64,000 bases of DNA from JAICYJ01 sp963737445. Lineage in GTDB: Bacteria; Actinomycetota; Thermoleophilia; Gaiellales; JAICJC01. The notes below the pieces were generated by a model. It was not told where the DNA came from. It did not search any database and saw nothing but the letters and a program-made list of their open reading frames with translations. The first letter of the stretch is position 1. Each line of letters opens with the position of its first letter. Location of the stretch: contig CAVTSO010000009.1 in the NCBI GenBank assembly GCA_963737445.1, positions 248,001 to 312,000 on the forward strand, written 5' to 3'. This document shows positions 9,240-18,737 of this stretch, in pieces. The translations under genes and the position numbers were made by a program.

Positions 9240-10430
9240 CCGGCGTCGGCGGCCCCGGTGGCAGGCACCACCGCGGGCGCGGGCAGGGTCACCCGCACCG
9301 TGGTGCCCTGGCCCTCGACGCTCTCCATCACCGCTCGCCCGCCGTGAGCCTCGGCGATGTGCTTGACGATCGCCAGCCCCAGGCCCGTGCCCGGACCGGC
9401 ACGCGACCCCTCGACACGGTGGAAGCGCTCGAACACCCGCGACAGGTGCTCGGCGGGTACGCCCGCGCCGGTGTCGGCGATCGACAGCTCGACCGCCCCC
9501 GTCAGGCCGAGGGCGGTGACGTCGATGTCGGCGCCCTCGCCGGCATGGCGGATCGCGTTCTCCAGCAGGTTGTCCAGGATCACGTCCACCAGCCGTCGCG
9601 GAACGGCCGTGACGATTCCCGCGGCGGTGATGCCCGGCCAGCCGTAGACCGGCCGCCTGCGCGGCGTCGGCATGTCGCTCCAGGCAGTCCTCGACCGCCT
9701 CCGTAACGTCGGCCGGCTCGCCGCCGGTTACCCCCTCGACCTCCAGCCGGGCCAGCAGCATCATGTCCTCGATCAGCTCCCGCATCGCGTCGATCTCGTC
9801 GCGCATCTGATCCATGGTCTGCTCGCGCTCGGCCTCGTCCAGCGGCAGCGACAGCGTGTCGACCAGCGCCAGCATCCGTGCCAGCGGGGTGCGCAGCTCG
9901 TGCGACACGCCGGCCGAGAACAGCCGCCGCGCATCCCGGTAGTCGGCCTCGGCGCTTTCGTCGGCCAGCACCACGACGCAGCAGCGCGTGCCGCGGTCGG
10001 GGTAGGTGCGCAGGTGCGCGTGGAAGCGCCGTCGCTCCGGCTGGTAGACGGTCACGTCGAACGGGCGCGGCGGCCGGCCGGCGAGCGCATCGTGGACGGC
10101 CGTGGCGATCTCCTGGACGGCGGCGGTGGCGCCCACCTCGAGGTCGGGGATAGCCTGCCGCGTGGCCCTGTTGGCGCGCACCAGGCGCGCGCCCGCGTCG
10201 AACAGCATCACGGGCGTGGGGGATGCCTCCATGATGGCGTCTCGCAGCGCCAGCGCTGCGTCCAGCGAGGGGCGGTCGGTGCGGCCCTCGGTGGCCGCCC
10301 GCGCCGCGGCCTCCAGATCGCCGCGGCGGCCGAGCAGCGCCAGCGCCCGTCGCCGCTGGCGCTCCCGATGCACGAGCGTGGCGACCGCCACCACGAGCAG
10401 CAGCACAAGCACGATCGCGAGGTCCTGCAT
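9203..10430 (-). CDS. PhoR-like sensor histidine kinase, interrupted by one frameshift
   Basis: Read from ATG 10430. One N-terminal membrane helix (AIVLVLLLVVAVATLV), a PAS-like region around residues 65-165 (ASPTPVMLFDAGARLVRANR), HisKA with phospho-acceptor His in FSAGVSHELRTPL, then, after a frameshift near 9645-9660, the ATPase domain: N-box NLLENAIRH, G1 DTGAGVP, G2 GPGTGLGLAIV. The two halves lie in different frames but join into one normal-length kinase. The break falls between HisKA and the ATPase domain and is probably a sequencing indel. It would phosphorylate the convergent response regulator at 8538. Confidence 0.85.
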
Positions 10431-10470
10431 GCGGTCAGCCTAACAGCGCCGGTCGATATGCTCTCCGTCC

Positions 10471-12379
10471 ATGCGCATCAAACTGCCCGACGGGACCGAT
10501 CTGGAGCTGGAGGACGGCGCAACCGGCCTGGATGCGGCCAACGCGATCGGGCCGCGGCTGGCACAGGCCGCCGTCGCCGTGGGCGTCGGAGACGAGCTGC
10601 GCGACCTGCGGCTGCCGCTGGCCGAGGGCGACCACGTGCGCATCCTGCGGCTCGCGATGCGGAGGCGCTGCCGGTGCTGCGCCACTCGACGGCGCACGTG
10701 ATGGCCGAGGCGGTGCTGCACCTGTGGCCCGACGCCAAGGTGGCGATCGGCCCCGCGATCGACGACGGCTTCTACTACGACTTCCAGTTCCCCGAGCCGA
10801 TCTCGGCGGACGACCTCGCGCGGATCGAGCACGAGATGCGCCGGATCCTCGCCCACGAGCACCCCTTCGTGCGCACCGACGGCGTGGACAAGGCCGAGAT
10901 CCTGGCGCGCTTCGAGGCGGAGGCGAGCCGTACAAGGTCGAGCTGGCCGGCGACCTGCCGGACGGCGAGATCACCCTCTACACGCAGGACGGCTTCGACG
11001 ACCTGTGCCGCGGCCCGCACCTGCAGACGACGAAGCCGATCAAGGCCTTCAAGCTGCTGTCGCTGGCCGGCGCCTACTGGCGCGGCGACTCCGACAACCC
11101 GATGCTGACCCGCATCTACGGCACCGCCTTCTTCGACCAGGCGGCGCTCGACGAGCACCTGGAGCGCATCGAGGAGGCACGCCTCCGCGACCACCGCCGG
11201 CTGGGCCGCGAGCTCGACCTGTTCCACTTCTCGGATGAGTCGCCGGGCTCGCCGTTCTGGCATCCGCGCGGGATGGTGATCTGGAACGAGCTGACCACGC
11301 TGTGGCGCGAACTGAACCGGGAGCGCGGCTACCAGGAGGTGCGGACGCCGATCCTGTACAACGCGGAGCTCTGGAAGCGCTCCGGCCACTGGGAGAACTA
11401 CCGCGAGAACATGTACTTCACCGAGGTCGAGGCGGGCGAGTTCGGCATCAAGCCGATGAACTGCCCGGGCCACGTCGAGATCTTCGGCGACGAGCGCCGC
11501 ACCTACCGCGACCTGCCGCTGCGCCTGGCCGAGCAGGGGCTGGTGCACCGCAACGAGCCCTCCGGCACGCTGCACGGCCTGATGCGCGTGCGGCACATCA
11601 CGCAGGACGACGCCCACATCTTCTGCACCCACGAGCAGATCGAGGACGAGGTGATCGGCTGCCTGGACCTCGCGCAGGCGATCTACGAGATGTTCCAGCT
11701 CGACCTCCGGATCGAGCTGTCGACGCGGCCGGAGAAGCGGATCGGCGCGGACGAGCTCTGGGATCGCGGCCGAGGCGGCGCTGCACGGCGGCGCTCGAGC
11801 GGGCCGGGGTGGAGTACCAGCTGAACGAGGGCGACGGCGCGTTCTACGGGCCCAAGATCGACCTGCACATGACCGACTCGATCGGCCGCTCCTGGCAGAT
11901 GGGCACGATCCAGCTCGACTTCTGGATGCCGGAGCGGTTCGACATCACCTACACCGGCGAGGACAACGCCGAGCACAGGCCGGTGATGATCCACCGCGCG
12001 CTGTTCGGCTCGTTCGAGCGCTTCATCGGCATCCTGATCGAGCACTACGCGGGCGCGTTCCCGCTCTGGCTGGCGCCGGTGCAGGCGCTGGTGATCCCGG
12101 TCGCGGACCGCCACAACGACTACGCCGATGAGGTGGTGGCCGAGCTGAACGACGGCCGGCCTGCGCGCCGAGGCGGACACGCGCGGCGAGTCGGTGGGGA
12201 AGAAGATCGCCGAGGCCGAGCGGCAGAAGATGCCGCGGATCCTGGTCGTCGGCGACCGCGAGGCGGAGTCCGGCCAGGTCTCGGTGCGGCGCCGCGGCGA
12301 GGGCGACGCGGGCGCGCAGCCGCTGGCCGAACTGCGCGGCGAGCTGCTCGCGCTCAGCGCCGAGCGCGCGCCGAGCTAG
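10471..12379 (+). CDS. thrS: Threonyl-tRNA synthetase, reading frame broken by five single-base indels
   Basis: Charges tRNA-Thr. Order: TGS domain (MRIKLPDGTDLELEDG), editing domain with HSTAHVMAEAV, catalytic domain with MNCPGHVEIF, motif 2 RNEPSGTLHGLMRVR and motif 3 HRALFGSFERF, then the anticodon-binding domain to the TAG at 12377-12379. Comparing frames, a G is missing near 10655 and 10925, and an extra G appears near 11769, 11787 and 12157, each in a G/C run. Every family landmark is present once frames are joined, and the enzyme is essential, so the breaks are most likely sequence errors. It diverges from the kinase gene with 40 bases between starts and shares CTAG with the convergent GntR stop. 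Confidence 0.92.
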
Positions 12380-13125
12380 TCTTGCCCGTCCCGCTGGCGC
12401 CGCAGGTCGACCACGAAACGGGCGCGGTCGCCGCGGTAGACGTCGCGGGCGTACTCCACCGGCCGGTCGGCGCCGTCGTACGCGGTGCGCGTCACCAGGA
12501 TCGCCGGGGCGCCCGGCCGCGTGGCCAGGTGACGGGCCTCGTCCTGCTCACACGCGGTCGGCTCGATCGTCTCGTGGGCACGCACCGGATCGACACCGTA
12601 GCGGCTCCGCATCAGGTCGTAGAGCGAGCTCTGAGCCAGGTTGTGGCGGTTGAAGTCGGGGAACAGGCGGGCCGGGACGTGCGACTCCTCGACCAGCAGG
12701 GGTTCTCCGTTTCCGAAGCGCACACGGCGAACCATCCAGCTGGCCTCGCCGTCCGGCAGCTCCAGCGCGACGCCCGCGTCCGAGCCGTCCTGCCCGGACA
12801 GCCTGACCGCCAGGACGCGCCCGCTCGGCTCGATGCCCAGCGCCCGCATCTGCTCGGTGAAGCCTGCGAACCATTGCAGCGTGTGCTCCACCCGTGCGGC
12901 GGCGACGTAGGTGCCCGATCCGGGTCGCCGGTAGACGAGGCCGCGCCGCACCAGCAACTCGACCGCCTGGCGGGCTGTCATCCGAGACAGGCCGTGGCGC
13001 TCGGCGATCATCCGCTCCGACGGTACACGGTGTCCAGGCGGTAGCTCGCCGGATGCGATCTCGGCGGCCAGCTGGTCGGCAACCTGCCGGTACATGGGTG
13101 CGTTTCGGGTGGCATGCGAACCCAT
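12376..13125 (-). CDS. GntR-family transcriptional regulator, HutC/UTRA subfamily
   Basis: 249 residues from ATG 13125 (an upstream GTG/ATG extension to 13161 adds no conserved sequence). The N-terminal winged helix reads YRQVADQLAAEIASGELPPG, then the recognition segment LSRMTARQAVELL and wing RRPGSGTYV. Residues about 85-245 form a UTRA effector-binding domain with the characteristic LEESHVPARLFP and a C-terminal VEYARDVYRGDRARF. Such regulators bind small sugar, amino acid or amine ligands and often repress nearby catabolic genes. The peptide operon at 14140 is a plausible target, two genes away, but this is inference. Confidence 0.88.
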   Translation of the reverse strand: MGSHATRNAPMYRQVADQLAAEIASGELPPGHRVPSERMIAERHGLSRMTARQAVELLVRRGLVYRRPGSGTYVAAARVEHTLQWFAGFTEQMRALGIEPSGRVLAVRLSGQDGSDAGVALELPDGEASWMVRRVRFGNGEPLLVEESHVPARLFPDFNRHNLAQSSLYDLMRSRYGVDPVRAHETIEPTACEQDEARHLATRPGAPAILVTRTAYDGADRPVEYARDVYRGDRARFVVDLRRQRDGQD

Positions 13126-13192
13126 CGCCCGATCTATACCACGGCCTGCGGCGACCAACACATGCGCCGGAGCGGGCGGCTATGGTGGGCGT

Positions 13193-13729
13193 GTGAGCGC
13201 AGCGCCGCAGCCGGATCCCGAGCCCGGCGCGGCCACCGCATGGTGGCCGCGGCTCGTCCCCGGCCTGGCCACGATCGTGGTGGCCGCGACCGCGGCGGTG
13301 CTGGTGGCCGTCGCGCTGCTGGAGCCGCCAGGCTGGGTGCTTGCCGTGCTCTGCCTGCTGGCGGCGCTGGCCCTTGGAGCAGCGGCTGCCGTGTGGCGCA
13401 GCCTGACGCTGGCCGTGCTGGCGGCCGTGCTGGCGATCACATCGGCGGTCGGAGCATCCGGGCTTGCGCTGGGGGCGCGCGCGGACGCCTCCGGCGGCAC
13501 CGCCTACGACTTCCCGCTCGTGGTCGGCCTGCCACTGCCCCAGGCGAAGGCGCTGTTTCAGCGTCACGGCCCGGTAAGGTTCGTGATCCACCGGGCGCCC
13601 TACGGCACCCGCGGCACGGTGCTGCGAGCGACCGGCTACGCGCCGGATGGCAGCTACAGCCCCGGTTCGACGATCACGCTGCTGGTGGGCAGCCGCTCGC
13701 CGAAGGCGGCGTCCTCCTCCGCGGGGTGA
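13193..13729 (+). CDS. Membrane protein with a C-terminal PASTA-like domain
   Basis: 178 residues from GTG 13193. Three or four hydrophobic segments between residues 20 and 100 (LVPGLATIVVAATAAVLVAVA, WVLAVLCLLAALALG, LAVLAAVLAITSAVGA). The remaining 70 residues look like one PASTA fold: VVGLPLPQAKALFQRHG at its start and a final strand ending GSTITLLVGS, which is the classic PASTA ending. PASTA domains bind peptidoglycan fragments or act as spacers; a single copy on a short membrane protein is common in actinobacteria. Role unknown. Confidence 0.72.
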   Translation: MSAAPQPDPEPGAATAWWPRLVPGLATIVVAATAAVLVAVALLEPPGWVLAVLCLLAALALGAAAAVWRSLTLAVLAAVLAITSAVGASGLALGARADASGGTAYDFPLVVGLPLPQAKALFQRHGPVRFVIHRAPYGTRGTVLRATGYAPDGSYSPGSTITLLVGSRSPKAASSSAG

Positions 13730-13750
13730 CCACGACCACCACCCGCAGGG

Positions 13751-13779
13751 TTGACTGGCCCGCTGCGGATGGAGACAAT
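13751..13779 (+). promoter_or_regulatory. Candidate promoter of the peptide-catabolism operon
   Basis: TTGACT at 13751-13756 and GACAAT at 13774-13779 are separated by 17 bases, a close match to a vegetative promoter and unusual in this GC-rich sequence. A transcript would begin near 13786 and carry a leader of about 355 bases before the ATG at 14140, covering the whole structured element. Confidence 0.55.
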
Positions 13780-13820
13780 CGGCGGATCCGTGAGACGTCT
13801 ACCGCAGTGCCAGAGCTCCC

Positions 13821-14138
13821 AGATGATTGATCGATATCTCCGTGATGTCCAAGGCGCAAGGCATCGCCTTGCGCCGGTCGGGAGTGATCTGCGATCACGC
13901 AGATCACAACCGGGCGAGAACCGAGTCTCGCGCAGGTGCAAGTCGCATGCGACTTGCACCGGTCATGAGCGATCTGCGATCACGCAGATCGCGAATGGCA
14001 GGAAGCGTCAATATCAAGAATATTGGCGCGACCGAGGACGCCGCGAGGCGACGGTTCGCAGCCGTAGCCACCCAGGCCGTATCCGATCTCCAACCTCTTG
14101 CAGCTGCCAGGCTCGCGAGAGATATCGATCAATCATCT
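13821..14138. other. 318-bp structured element: 20-bp terminal inverted repeat enclosing seven hairpins
   Basis: agatgattgatcgatatctc at 13821-13840 is the exact reverse complement of 14119-14138. Inside are successive hairpins: 13853-13875 (10-bp stem, 3-base loop), 13884-13907 (10-bp stem, loop atca), 13914-13931 (6-bp stem), 13935-13960 (26-bp perfect palindrome), 13969-13992 (10-bp stem, loop atca), 14005-14029 (10-bp stem with one G-T pair) and a bulged stem 14028-14059 whose tip has a GCGA tetraloop (14039-14050). The ends are AT-richer than the flanks. No target-site duplication was found. It lies between a good promoter and the start codon of the C45 gene, so it is either a cis-acting leader RNA or operator array, or a MITE-like insertion. 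No coding sequence is supported in it. Confidence 0.8.
13884..13992. repeat. Twice-repeated 20-bp palindromic core within the structured element
   Basis: The sequence gatctgcgatcacgcagatc occurs exactly at 13886-13905 and 13971-13990, 85 bases apart, each extended to a 10-bp stem by different flanking pairs (GT/AC in the first, GC/GC in the second). The compensatory difference at the stem base keeps pairing intact. The 26-bp perfect palindrome 13935-13960 lies between the two copies. Confidence 0.9.
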
Positions 14139-14139
14139 G

Positions 14140-15174
14140 ATGCCGGGCCAGACTCAGTCGCGAACGCTCGAGCTGCTGCGCGTCGCCGGGACGCACCGTG
14201 AGGTGGGCGCGCAGATCGGCGCCGCTTGCTCCGGTGCGATCCGCCGGCGCTGCGACGCCTTGGGCGATGCGACCGTCGCGGCCGCGCAGCCGTACCTCGA
14301 GGTGACGCGGCGGGAGCTGCCATGGCTGGTCGAGGAGCTGGACGGCGTGGCCGACGCGGCCGGCGTCGATCGCGGCGCGCTGTTCGCGGCCGGAATCGAG
14401 GAGCTCGACCACGCGCCGGCTCCCGATCCGGCCCGAGGCTGTTCCGACCTGGTGGCGTGCGCGCCCGCCAGCGCCGACGGCGGCGTCTGGGTGGCCCACA
14501 CGAACGACCTGTCCGCATCGGCAGAGCAGGATCTGATCGCCATCGAGTGGCGTGTGCCCGGCGATCCGGTCGTCCTGACCGTTGGCATCGGGCCGTGGAT
14601 CAGCGTGGGATTCAACTCGGCCGGTCTGTCGCTGACCGGCAACGAGGTCGCACCGAACGACAACCGGCCCGGCATACCGCGCCTGCTGCACGTGCGGGAC
14701 ATCGTGCGCCGACGCACGCTCGACGATGCGGTGGCCGCCGCGCTGCATCCCGCCCGCGCGTCGTCCTACAACACCGTGCTGGCGCACGCCGGCGGGGGCG
14801 TCGTCTCGGTCGAGGGATCGGCCACCGATGCCGAGCTGATCCGGCCGGATGCACGCGGCACCCTGGCCCACACCAACCACTACGTGAGCGACCGGATGCT
14901 GCCGTACGAGGGCGACGTTGACTATGCAGCCCGCTCGGACGTCCGGTATCGTCGCGCGCTCTCATGGCTTGCGGAGGGCACCATAACGGCCGCGACGCTG
15001 CGCGCGGCGATCAGCGACCACCGGGACGCACCCGACTCGATCTGCCGCCATCCCGGGCCCGGCTCACAGACGAAGACTGTCTTTTGGTGCATCGCTGACG
15101 TCACAAGGAGAGAGATCACCTTCGGACGCGGGAATCCCTGCGACTCCGAGCACCAGCACTATGCCTTCGACTGA
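14140..15174 (+). CDS. C45-family acyltransferase/hydrolase (penicillin acyltransferase-like)
   Basis: 344 residues from ATG 14140, one base after the inverted repeat ends; no Shine-Dalgarno sequence is visible there, and an upstream TTG at 14098 is the alternative. The fold is an N-terminal-nucleophile hydrolase of the C45 family: the conserved Gly-Cys-Ser with expected nucleophile Cys101 (ARGCSDLVA), then HTNDLSASAEQ, and a later segment LSLTGNEVAPND. Family members cleave themselves before the Cys and then hydrolyse or transfer acyl groups on amides (isopenicillin N acyltransferase, acyl-amine hydrolases). It overlaps the next gene by 14 bases and opens the peptide/amide operon. Confidence 0.82.
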   Translation: MPGQTQSRTLELLRVAGTHREVGAQIGAACSGAIRRRCDALGDATVAAAQPYLEVTRRELPWLVEELDGVADAAGVDRGALFAAGIEELDHAPAPDPARGCSDLVACAPASADGGVWVAHTNDLSASAEQDLIAIEWRVPGDPVVLTVGIGPWISVGFNSAGLSLTGNEVAPNDNRPGIPRLLHVRDIVRRRTLDDAVAAALHPARASSYNTVLAHAGGGVVSVEGSATDAELIRPDARGTLAHTNHYVSDRMLPYEGDVDYAARSDVRYRRALSWLAEGTITAATLRAAISDHRDAPDSICRHPGPGSQTKTVFWCIADVTRREITFGRGNPCDSEHQHYAFD

Positions 15175-16015
15175 GCACACACACCGGTACGCCGAGCTGA
15201 CCTGGCCAGAGGTGGCCGAGCGCGTCGCGGACGACCCGGTGTGCGTGATCCCGGTGGCCACGCTGGAGGACCACGGCTACCACCTGCCGATCGACACGGA
15301 CGCGGTGATCGCCGAGGCGCTGGCCGAGCGGGCGGTGCTGTCGCGGCCCGAGCAGAGCCTGCTGCTGCCCACGGTCACGCACGGCTACACGCCGCACCAC
15401 ATGGACTTCCCGGGGTCGATCACGATCGAATGGAAGCGGTTCGTCGAGTACCTGGTGGATATCGGCAAGAGCCTGATCCACCACGGCTTCCGCCGCATCC
15501 TGTTCGTGAACGGGCACGGCTCGAACGTGCCGTTGGTCGACATGGCCGCGCGGCTGCTGATGTTGGAGCGGCGCGACGTGATCGCGGCCACGTTCTGGTA
15601 CCTGTCGACGCCCGAGTCGGCCGAGCTGCTGGCGCGCACACGCGACTCCGACCAGCCCGGCGGCATGGCCCACGCCTGCGAGCTCGAGACGTCGCTGTAC
15701 CTGGCGATCCACCCCGAGCGGGTGCAGATGGACAAGGCGGTGCGGGAGATCCCCGACTGGGACTCCGACACCGTGTGGATGGACTGGAACGACGGCCCGC
15801 TTTCGATCAAGGGCCAGTGGAGTGGATGGACGGAGTCCGGAGTGATCGGCGACGCCACCGTCGCCACCGCCGAGAAGGGTCGGATCTGGCTCGACCAGGC
15901 GGTGTCGGAGGTGGCGTCCCACATCGACGAGCTGGCCGCTCGCAGTCCGCGGCCGGGCAGAGATCATCATCAGGGCGCCGAGCCGGCCCTTGGAACCCGG
16001 GAGGGAACACTATGA
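15161..16015 (+). CDS. Creatininase-family amidohydrolase
   Basis: 284 residues from ATG 15161. Metal-binding motifs of the creatininase family are present: VATLEDHGYHLPIDTDA (Glu, His, Asp ligands), FVNGHGSN, and MAHACELETS with the late His and Glu. Relatives hydrolyse creatinine, formamides or N-terminal peptide bonds (for example MftE). The exact substrate is unknown; in this operon a small cyclic or N-substituted amide is plausible. The C-terminal 25 residues are poorly conserved and run to an ATGA overlap with the binding-protein gene. Confidence 0.85.
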   Translation: MPSTEHTHRYAELTWPEVAERVADDPVCVIPVATLEDHGYHLPIDTDAVIAEALAERAVLSRPEQSLLLPTVTHGYTPHHMDFPGSITIEWKRFVEYLVDIGKSLIHHGFRRILFVNGHGSNVPLVDMAARLLMLERRDVIAATFWYLSTPESAELLARTRDSDQPGGMAHACELETSLYLAIHPERVQMDKAVREIPDWDSDTVWMDWNDGPLSIKGQWSGWTESGVIGDATVATAEKGRIWLDQAVSEVASHIDELAARSPRPGRDHHQGAEPALGTREGTL

Positions 16016-17720
16016 GTTCACGAAGGATGCTCGCTGCGGCCGTGCTGGCCGCCGTGCTACTGGCCGCAGGATGCGGAGGCAGCAGCGGTTCGTCCGGAAG
16101 CAGTGGAAGCGTCAAGCAGGGTGGCGTGTTCACGATCGGCACGACCAACTACATCGACACGCTGAACCCGTTCAACTACATCGAGGCCGAGGCCGTCACA
16201 GCCTATCTCGAGGTGTACCCCGAGCTGGTGCAGCTGGCGCCCAACCTGACCACCTACGAGGGCAGCTACGCCACCAAGTGGACGCACAGCGCCGACTTCA
16301 AGACCTACACCTACACGCTGCACTCCGGCGCCAAGTGGTCGGACGGCAAGCCGCTGACCTCGGCCGACGTGGCGTGGACGGCCAACACCATCGTCAAGTA
16401 CCAGAGCGATGCGGCGGCCGTGCTGGCGAACTCTGTCGCCCACGTCACCACGGTGGACGCGCCCAACCCGACCACGGTCGTGTTCCACTACGACGCGCCG
16501 GTCGACCCGAATCTGGTGCTGGCGAACATCTCGGCCCTGTTCATCTTGCCGCAGCACATCTGGGGCTGCGCACACGGGCAACAACGGCAAGGACCTGAAG
16601 GACTTCCGGCCCGAGAACAGCCTGCCGCTGGTGTCGGGTGGCCCCTTCCAGATCACCAAGTACGAGAAGAAGGGCACCACGGTGTTCAAGCCCAACCCGG
16701 GCTGGTGGGGCCCCAAGCCGCACGTGGAGGCGGTCGGTCTCGTCTATTACACGAACTCCGACTCGATGATCGCCGACCTCAAGTCGGGCCAGATCTCGGC
16801 CGTCGATCAGGTGCCGTACACCGCGGTGAATGCGCTCAAGCAGTCCGGCGGACTGGACGATCACGCCGTATAAGTACGGCGAGTTCACGAACATTACCTG
16901 GAATTCGAACCCGCGTAAGCCGCAGAACCGCGAGCTGCTCGATCCGCAAGTGAAGAAGGCGATGTCCATGTGCGTCGACCGTCAGCAGATCATCGACGTG
17001 ATCTACGACGGGCAGGCAACACTCGCCAACCAGAGCGTGATCGGCCCGTTCGGCATCAACTGGCAGAGCCCCGACGACCAGAAGCTCGAGTACAACTGCG
17101 ACCAGGCCAACGCCATGCTCGACCAGCTCGGGTACAAGCGGGGAGCCGACGGCACCCGCGTGGCACCGGCCACGACCGGCAAGTACGCCCAGCCGGCGCA
17201 CCCGATGCAGTACCAGATCATGGTGCCGGGCAGCCTCGACTTCAACGGCAGCCGCGAGTTCTCGATCGTCCAGGACGGCTGGTCGAAGCTTGGCATCAAG
17301 GTCACCCAGCAGGCCGGCGGCGACTCCGCGCAGGCCTACGCGATCGAGACCGACGACAACTGCGACGCGGCCAAGTCGACCGGATACGCCAAGTTCGACA
17401 TCGCCCTATGGGACTGGTTCTCGTACACGGATCCCGACTTCCAGCTGTCGGTCGCGACCAAGGGCCAGTGGTGCTCCTGGAGCGACACCGGCTATGACAA
17501 CCCGTCATACGATCAGATGTACAAGCAGTCAGGCACCTTGGCGGGTGACCAGCGCCTGGCGCTCGTGCAGAAGATGGACAAGCTGCTCTCCGACGAGTGG
17601 ATCTATACGTTCCTCGTGAACGAGAAGGCCATCTCGGCGTCGCAGCCGAACTGGGGCGGGTACCACCCCGAGCTGAACGGCTACAACTACGGCTACATGA
17701 CAGAGCCCTACCAGAAGTAG
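16012..17720 (+). CDS. Peptide ABC transporter substrate-binding lipoprotein, two frameshifts
   Basis: Starts at ATG 16012 behind GGGAGGG. Lipoprotein signal MSSRRMLAAAVLAAVLLAAG with lipobox AAGC, then a Gly/Ser linker. It is an SBP_bac_5 family protein (DppA/OppA class): TLNPFNYIEAEAV, YTYTLHSGAKWSDGKPLTSAD, and a C-terminal part with FDIALWDWFSYTDPDFQLS. Frames change near 16563-16568 and 16848-16855; joined, the product is about 568 residues, normal for the family. The receptor delivers oligopeptides or related amides to the permeases just downstream. An in-frame TAA appears at 16871-16873 only because of the second indel. Confidence 0.86.
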
Positions 17721-17759
17721 ACGGCGCGCCGAGCGGGGCGCGGAACGAAAGAGGAACGA

Positions 17760-18737
17760 GTGGAAGGACGAGCCGACTATGTGGTGAAGCGAACCCTGTT
17801 CGCGCTGCTCACCGTGTTCGTGGCCGTCACGATCAACTTCCTGCTGTTCCGCGCCCTGCCCGGCGATGCCGTGTCGGGGCTGCGCTGCCAGCACTGCACG
17901 CTGCAGTTCAAGGCCGCGCTGCGCCACGATCTCGGCCTGGACAAGTCCCTGTGGGAGCAGTACAAGATCTACCTCAAGCAGCTGGCCCACGGGAACCTCG
18001 GCCTCTCGGACGTCTCCCATCAGCCCGTGCGCGGCCTGCTCTGGGACCCGCTCAAGAACACGCTTCTGATGCTGACGCTGGGCACCGTCTTTTCGATCGT
18101 CTTCGGCCTACTGACGGGGGTGGTCGCCGCCTGGCGACGAGGCACGTGGGTGGACAAGGGGTCGCTGTGGACGAGCCTGGCCTTCTACTCGATGCCGACC
18201 CAGTGGCTGGGGCTGATGATCGTCTACTTCGTGGCCGACCGGATAGGGTTGCCGCATGGCGGCATCCAGAGCCCCGACCTCGGTATCCTGGGCAACCCCT
18301 CCACGTACGACTACTGGAAGGACCGGCTCGAACACATGATCCTGCCGGCCTTGACGCTGGGACTGGTGCTCTACGGCGAGTACACGCTGATCGTGCGCTC
18401 GGCGATGCTGGAGACGCTGGGCGAGGACTACGTGCTGACGGCCCGGGCCAAGGGCCTCAGCAACTTCGCGATCGTGCGCAAGCACGGCCTGCGAAACGCG
18501 ATGCTGCCGATCGTCACGCTGATCGCGCTGTCGCTCGGGTTCATCGTCGGCGGCGCGATCACCGTCGAGTACGTGTTCGACTACCCGGGCATCGGCCTCG
18601 CGATCGTCGATGCGATCGACAAACGCGACTATACGTTCCTGCAGGGTGCGTTCCTACTGCTGACGATCTCGGTGATCCTGTTCAACTTCCTGGCTGACCT
18701 GCTGTACTTCAAGCTCGATCCACGGGTGACGACATGA
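17760..18737 (+). CDS. Peptide ABC transporter permease, DppB/OppB type
   Basis: 325 residues from GTG 17760 with GAGGAACGA upstream. N-terminal VVKRTLFALLTVFVAVTINFLLFRALPGD is the classic DppB opening. The cytoplasmic coupling loop is YVLTARAKGLSNFAIVRKHGLRNAMLP, followed by GGAITVEYVFDYPGIGLAIVDAI. Six membrane helices are expected. A Cys pair (LRCQHC) in the first external loop is unusual. It forms the channel with the next gene, overlapping it by 4 bases. Confidence 0.92.
   Translation: MEGRADYVVKRTLFALLTVFVAVTINFLLFRALPGDAVSGLRCQHCTLQFKAALRHDLGLDKSLWEQYKIYLKQLAHGNLGLSDVSHQPVRGLLWDPLKNTLLMLTLGTVFSIVFGLLTGVVAAWRRGTWVDKGSLWTSLAFYSMPTQWLGLMIVYFVADRIGLPHGGIQSPDLGILGNPSTYDYWKDRLEHMILPALTLGLVLYGEYTLIVRSAMLETLGEDYVLTARAKGLSNFAIVRKHGLRNAMLPIVTLIALSLGFIVGGAITVEYVFDYPGIGLAIVDAIDKRDYTFLQGAFLLLTISVILFNFLADLLYFKLDPRVTT

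Noticed and set aside
10471..12379. thrS as a pseudogene
   Set aside because: All catalytic motifs are present across frames and the gene is essential; single G/C errors in runs explain the breaks.
13751..14140. Open frames crossing the structured element
   Set aside because: Their composition is that of palindromic DNA, they differ between frames without preference, and hairpin symmetry explains the sequence better than coding.
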